From Ruminococcaceae bacterium UBA2656 (lineage in GTDB: Bacteria; Bacillota; Clostridia; Oscillospirales; Acutalibacteraceae): a DNA stretch of 64,000 nt. This document shows positions 61,791-64,000 of the stretch, in pieces. The DNA lies in assembly GCA_002359465.1 (NCBI GenBank), contig DENA01000016.1:60653-124652 (forward strand), given 5' to 3'. A model generated the notes under the pieces. It saw nothing but the letters and a program-made list of their open reading frames with translations, made no database searches and was not told where the DNA came from. Both the position numbers and the translations under genes were made by a program. Position 1 is the stretch's first letter. Each line of letters opens with the position of its first letter.

Positions 61791-63176
61791 TTACTTTACA
61801 ATTTCTTTCCCGGACTTTGTACTCCGGTACGAAATCCATTCACTGACCGCCACAACCAGCCCGCTGCCGATCATCAGCGGAATTTTGCCGGATAATTCTT
61901 CAGCGCTGAGATTCAGCGGCAGAACAGTGAAAATGACAGACAGGATAATCAGGCACATCGGCAGATAAGCCGTCAGCCCCAGCCTCAGCGCCCCGCCTTT
62001 CACCCTGAACGGGCGCGGGCGGTCCGGATCCGTTTTTCGCAGCTTCAGAAAGGCGGGAAAAATCATGACATACGACATCATCAGAATAATCATGTTCATG
62101 GCGAAGAACTGCCAGAACACATCCGAGTCCGGCATGAACGCCCCCAGAATAACAATCGCGCTGGAAATGATTCCGTTTGCAGCGGCCGCCCCTAGGGGCA
62201 TGCCGTTTCTTTTGCTTTCCACCGCCAGCATCTTAGGCAGGCAGTTGTCCTGCGCGGCGGATTTCAGCACGTAATTCACCCCCAGCGACCACGAAATCAG
62301 ATTGGCAAACAGGGCGTATAAAAACATGACGGAAACAAGGATGATTAAAATTCCGTCCGTCCGGTGGAGCAGAATGCGAAAGCTCTCAATTACGCCTGTA
62401 GACGCGCTCAGCTCGTCCACCGGGATGGCAACGCTGATGCCAAAAGCAGCCAGAATATAAAAGAAAACAATAAGAGCGCCGCCTAATTTAATGGCGGTCG
62501 GAAGCTGCCTGTCCGGATTTTCCATATCGTCCGTATAGGTTGTAATGACCTCAAATCCCACTAAATCAAACAGAATGACAATCACATACGAAAGTCCCTG
62601 CGAATCAAACGACGGCAAAAAAGACTGCGGGGTAAACACGTTGGCAACTCCTTTGCTGAACGCGATATAAAACCCCAGTCCTCCCAGAAAAAGCATCATG
62701 ACCGCTTTGAACACCGCAGCGACATTCAGAATCCACTTGCTGTCGCCGACACGGAAACAGCTTAAAAAAGTGACGAGCCAGATAATCAGCAACTGGATAA
62801 AGAGCAGCCCGCCGGCGCCGATTTTCAGATGGAATGCGGAGCTCAGGATATCGGTGAAAAGCAGAACAATGGAGCTCATCCAGACCGGAAAGTTCAGCCA
62901 GTAATAACAGGCTACCCGCGACCCCCACCGTGTTCCGTACGCCATTTTCACCCATTCGTAAATACCGCCCTGTCCCTGGTATGCGGTGCCCAGCTCTGCG
63001 GAAATCAGTCCGTAGGGCAGGAAAAAGGTCAGAATTAAAAATCCCCACCAAAAGAACTGTGAATTTCCCATCTTCGCAGCTGGAGCGGACGCTTCAATCG
63101 TCATGACCACACAAACGGAGGCCAGAACCGCGTCAAACATTTTAAACTTCTTTTTTTCAGGCAGTTCAGTCATCAA
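61791..63176 (-). CDS. APC-family amino acid/polyamine antiporter, likely agmatine:putrescine
   Basis: The product is 461 residues with twelve predicted helices. The first helix region (FDAVLASVCVVMTIEASAPA) and the loop GTAYQGQGGIYEWVKMAYGT are typical of the APC superfamily. From its position between carbamate kinase and agmatine deiminase it is probably the AguD-type exchanger that imports agmatine and exports putrescine. A glutamate:GABA-type exchanger cannot be excluded from sequence alone. Confidence 0.85.
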   Translation of the reverse strand: MMTELPEKKKFKMFDAVLASVCVVMTIEASAPAAKMGNSQFFWWGFLILTFFLPYGLISAELGTAYQGQGGIYEWVKMAYGTRWGSRVACYYWLNFPVWMSSIVLLFTDILSSAFHLKIGAGGLLFIQLLIIWLVTFLSCFRVGDSKWILNVAAVFKAVMMLFLGGLGFYIAFSKGVANVFTPQSFLPSFDSQGLSYVIVILFDLVGFEVITTYTDDMENPDRQLPTAIKLGGALIVFFYILAAFGISVAIPVDELSASTGVIESFRILLHRTDGILIILVSVMFLYALFANLISWSLGVNYVLKSAAQDNCLPKMLAVESKRNGMPLGAAAANGIISSAIVILGAFMPDSDVFWQFFAMNMIILMMSYVMIFPAFLKLRKTDPDRPRPFRVKGGALRLGLTAYLPMCLIILSVIFTVLPLNLSAEELSGKIPLMIGSGLVVAVSEWISYRSTKSGKEIVK

Positions 63177-63242
63177 GGCTCCCTCTTATCAGGCAAAAGT
63201 TTACGCGGCTGCAAAGACACAGAAAACGTACGGAATATGTGA

Positions 63243-63275
63243 GCGGGGATGCATAGAAAACGAATGCATCCCCGC
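63243..63275. other. Stem-loop between agmatine deiminase and antiporter genes
   Basis: A perfect 12-bp stem (63243-63254 with 63264-63275) with a 9-base loop has no T-run on either side. It looks like an intercistronic stabilising element. Confidence 0.6.
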
Positions 63276-63301
63276 CGGCATAAGGGGCGACTATGTGTTT
63301 T

Positions 63302-64000
63302 TTATTTACCGCTTGGCTGCTGCTGGGTGATGCAGTGAATGTTTCCGCCGCCAAGAACGACTTCGCGGGTCAGCACGCCGACAACCTTGCGGTCCGGGAA
63401 CATCTCCTGAATCTGGCTCAGCGCAAGCGCATCGTTTTCGTCGCCGTACTGCGGGACTATGACGCCGCCGTTGACGATCAGAAAATTCATGTAGGAGCCG
63501 GGGCAAAGATCGCCCTCTTCTCTTGGCATCGTTCCTTCCACGACATCAACGCCTTTGGACTCCTCTAGCGTAATGCGCACCGGATGTTTCGGCAGGTCAA
63601 GCTTGCAGACCTTTAATTTTCTGCCCTTCGCGTCCACCGTGTTGGACAGCAGGTCATAGGCTTCATGAGCAATCCGGTAGAACGGGTCGTTTTTATCCTC
63701 CGTCCAGATGCAGGCTACCACGCCCGGGCGAACGTAGCAAGCCACGTCGTCAATATGGCCGTTGGTCTCGTCGGGGTCAATGCCCTCTTTCACCCAGACA
63801 ATCTTTTCCACATTCAGATACTCGCGCAGGTTTTCCTCAATCTGCTCCTTTGTCAGCTCCGGGTTTCTGCCGGGACTGAGCAGACAGGATTCCGTAACAA
63901 TTAAAGTGCCTTCGCCGTCAACATGAATGGAGCCGCCCTCAAGGACAAAGTGATCCGGCTTATAGCGCGTCACTCTTTCTATTCCACAGACCTTTGAAGC
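63302..64000 (-). CDS. aguA: Agmatine deiminase (5' part beyond the right edge)
   Basis: The frame is open to the edge, so the 233 residues seen are the C-terminal two thirds of a roughly 365-residue enzyme. Family motifs are VLEGGSIHVDGEGT, IDPDETNGHIDDVACYVRPG (catalytic His and acids) and the nucleophile Cys in GGGNIHCITQQQP. It hydrolyses agmatine to N-carbamoylputrescine and ammonia. A putrescine carbamoyltransferase gene would be expected just outside the window. Confidence 0.93.
   Translation of the reverse strand, partial: ASKVCGIERVTRYKPDHFVLEGGSIHVDGEGTLIVTESCLLSPGRNPELTKEQIEENLREYLNVEKIVWVKEGIDPDETNGHIDDVACYVRPGVVACIWTEDKNDPFYRIAHEAYDLLSNTVDAKGRKLKVCKLDLPKHPVRITLEESKGVDVVEGTMPREEGDLCPGSYMNFLIVNGGVIVPQYGDENDALALSQIQEMFPDRKVVGVLTREVVLGGGNIHCITQQQPSGK

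Noticed and set aside
60826-61968. A 380-codon open frame on the plus strand
   Set aside because: It is antisense to carbamate kinase and the end of the antiporter gene, with no motif of its own.
1-64000. CRISPR arrays, insertion sequences, prophage genes
   Set aside because: I looked for regularly spaced repeats, transposase motifs and phage structural genes and saw none. The apparent repeats are tRNA arms, operators and terminators.

Overview
The window looks like the chromosome of a low- to mid-GC, Gram-positive anaerobe of the class Clostridia, most likely of the Oscillospirales (Ruminococcaceae-like) lineage. Supporting this are consistently strong AGGAGG-type ribosome sites, an ECF transporter core, a ClpE-like ATPase, a split transketolase, an HPr/RpiR-type PTS locus and a YuiD-type PAP2 protein. 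No rRNA lies in the window, so the assignment below class level is an inference. No CRISPR array, intact prophage or insertion sequence was seen.

Region 1 (1-17.9 kb) is a cell-surface glycan locus. Eleven closely spaced leftward genes, plus three membrane or glycosyltransferase genes at the edge, run from a promoter near 16.4 kb to the window border. They encode a priming polyprenyl-phosphate sugar transferase, GT4 and GT2 glycosyltransferases and a Wzm/Wzt (TagGH)-type ABC exporter. They also encode a complete GDP-D-glycero-D-manno-heptose pathway (GmhA, HddA, and an HddC-GmhB fusion), an NAD-dependent epimerase, an acyltransferase, a GtrII-type protein, a large membrane protein and a tandem GT2. 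A divergent EpsG-like polymerase gene faces the cluster. Two of the membrane proteins share an unusual extracytoplasmic domain.

Region 2 (18-27.7 kb) is a sugar PTS locus: an intracellular clan-A glycoside hydrolase, EIIBC, two ManA-type proteins (one fused to a degenerate kinase-like domain), a cupin-type glucose-6-phosphate isomerase, an RpiR regulator, EIIA, a Cof-type HAD phosphatase and an HPr paralogue. The hydrolase and EIIBC genes are divergent, and each carries the same roughly 50-bp promoter/operator module in mirror image.

Region 3 (27.7-35.5 kb) is an accessory segment bounded by a tRNA-Lys 3' fragment on the left and the real tRNA-Lys gene on the right. It carries a four-carbon acid-sugar catabolic cassette (class II aldolase, KdgT permease, DUF1537 kinase, PdxA2 dehydrogenase) under a PrpR-like activator that lacks the sigma-54 contact motif, together with several gene remnants.

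Region 4 (35.4-64 kb) is mostly housekeeping. It starts with a five-gene tRNA operon (Gly-Arg-His-Gln-Lys), a ClpE-like ATPase, a PgsA-like enzyme and CvpA. Next come truA, ecfT-ecfA2-ecfA1, an rRNA-type methyltransferase, glmM and ruvCAB. The rest holds a tandem-PPK2 enzyme, a split ThrE exporter, split transketolase, an iron alcohol dehydrogenase, a possible coat-type protein, an acyltransferase, PAP2, Lrp, CutC and aspartase. At the right edge is an agmatine-deimination module (carbamate kinase, APC antiporter, agmatine deiminase) that runs off the window.

Nearly all start choices below were made from visible ribosome-binding sites. Family assignments come from motif recognition in the translated sequence, not from database searches.
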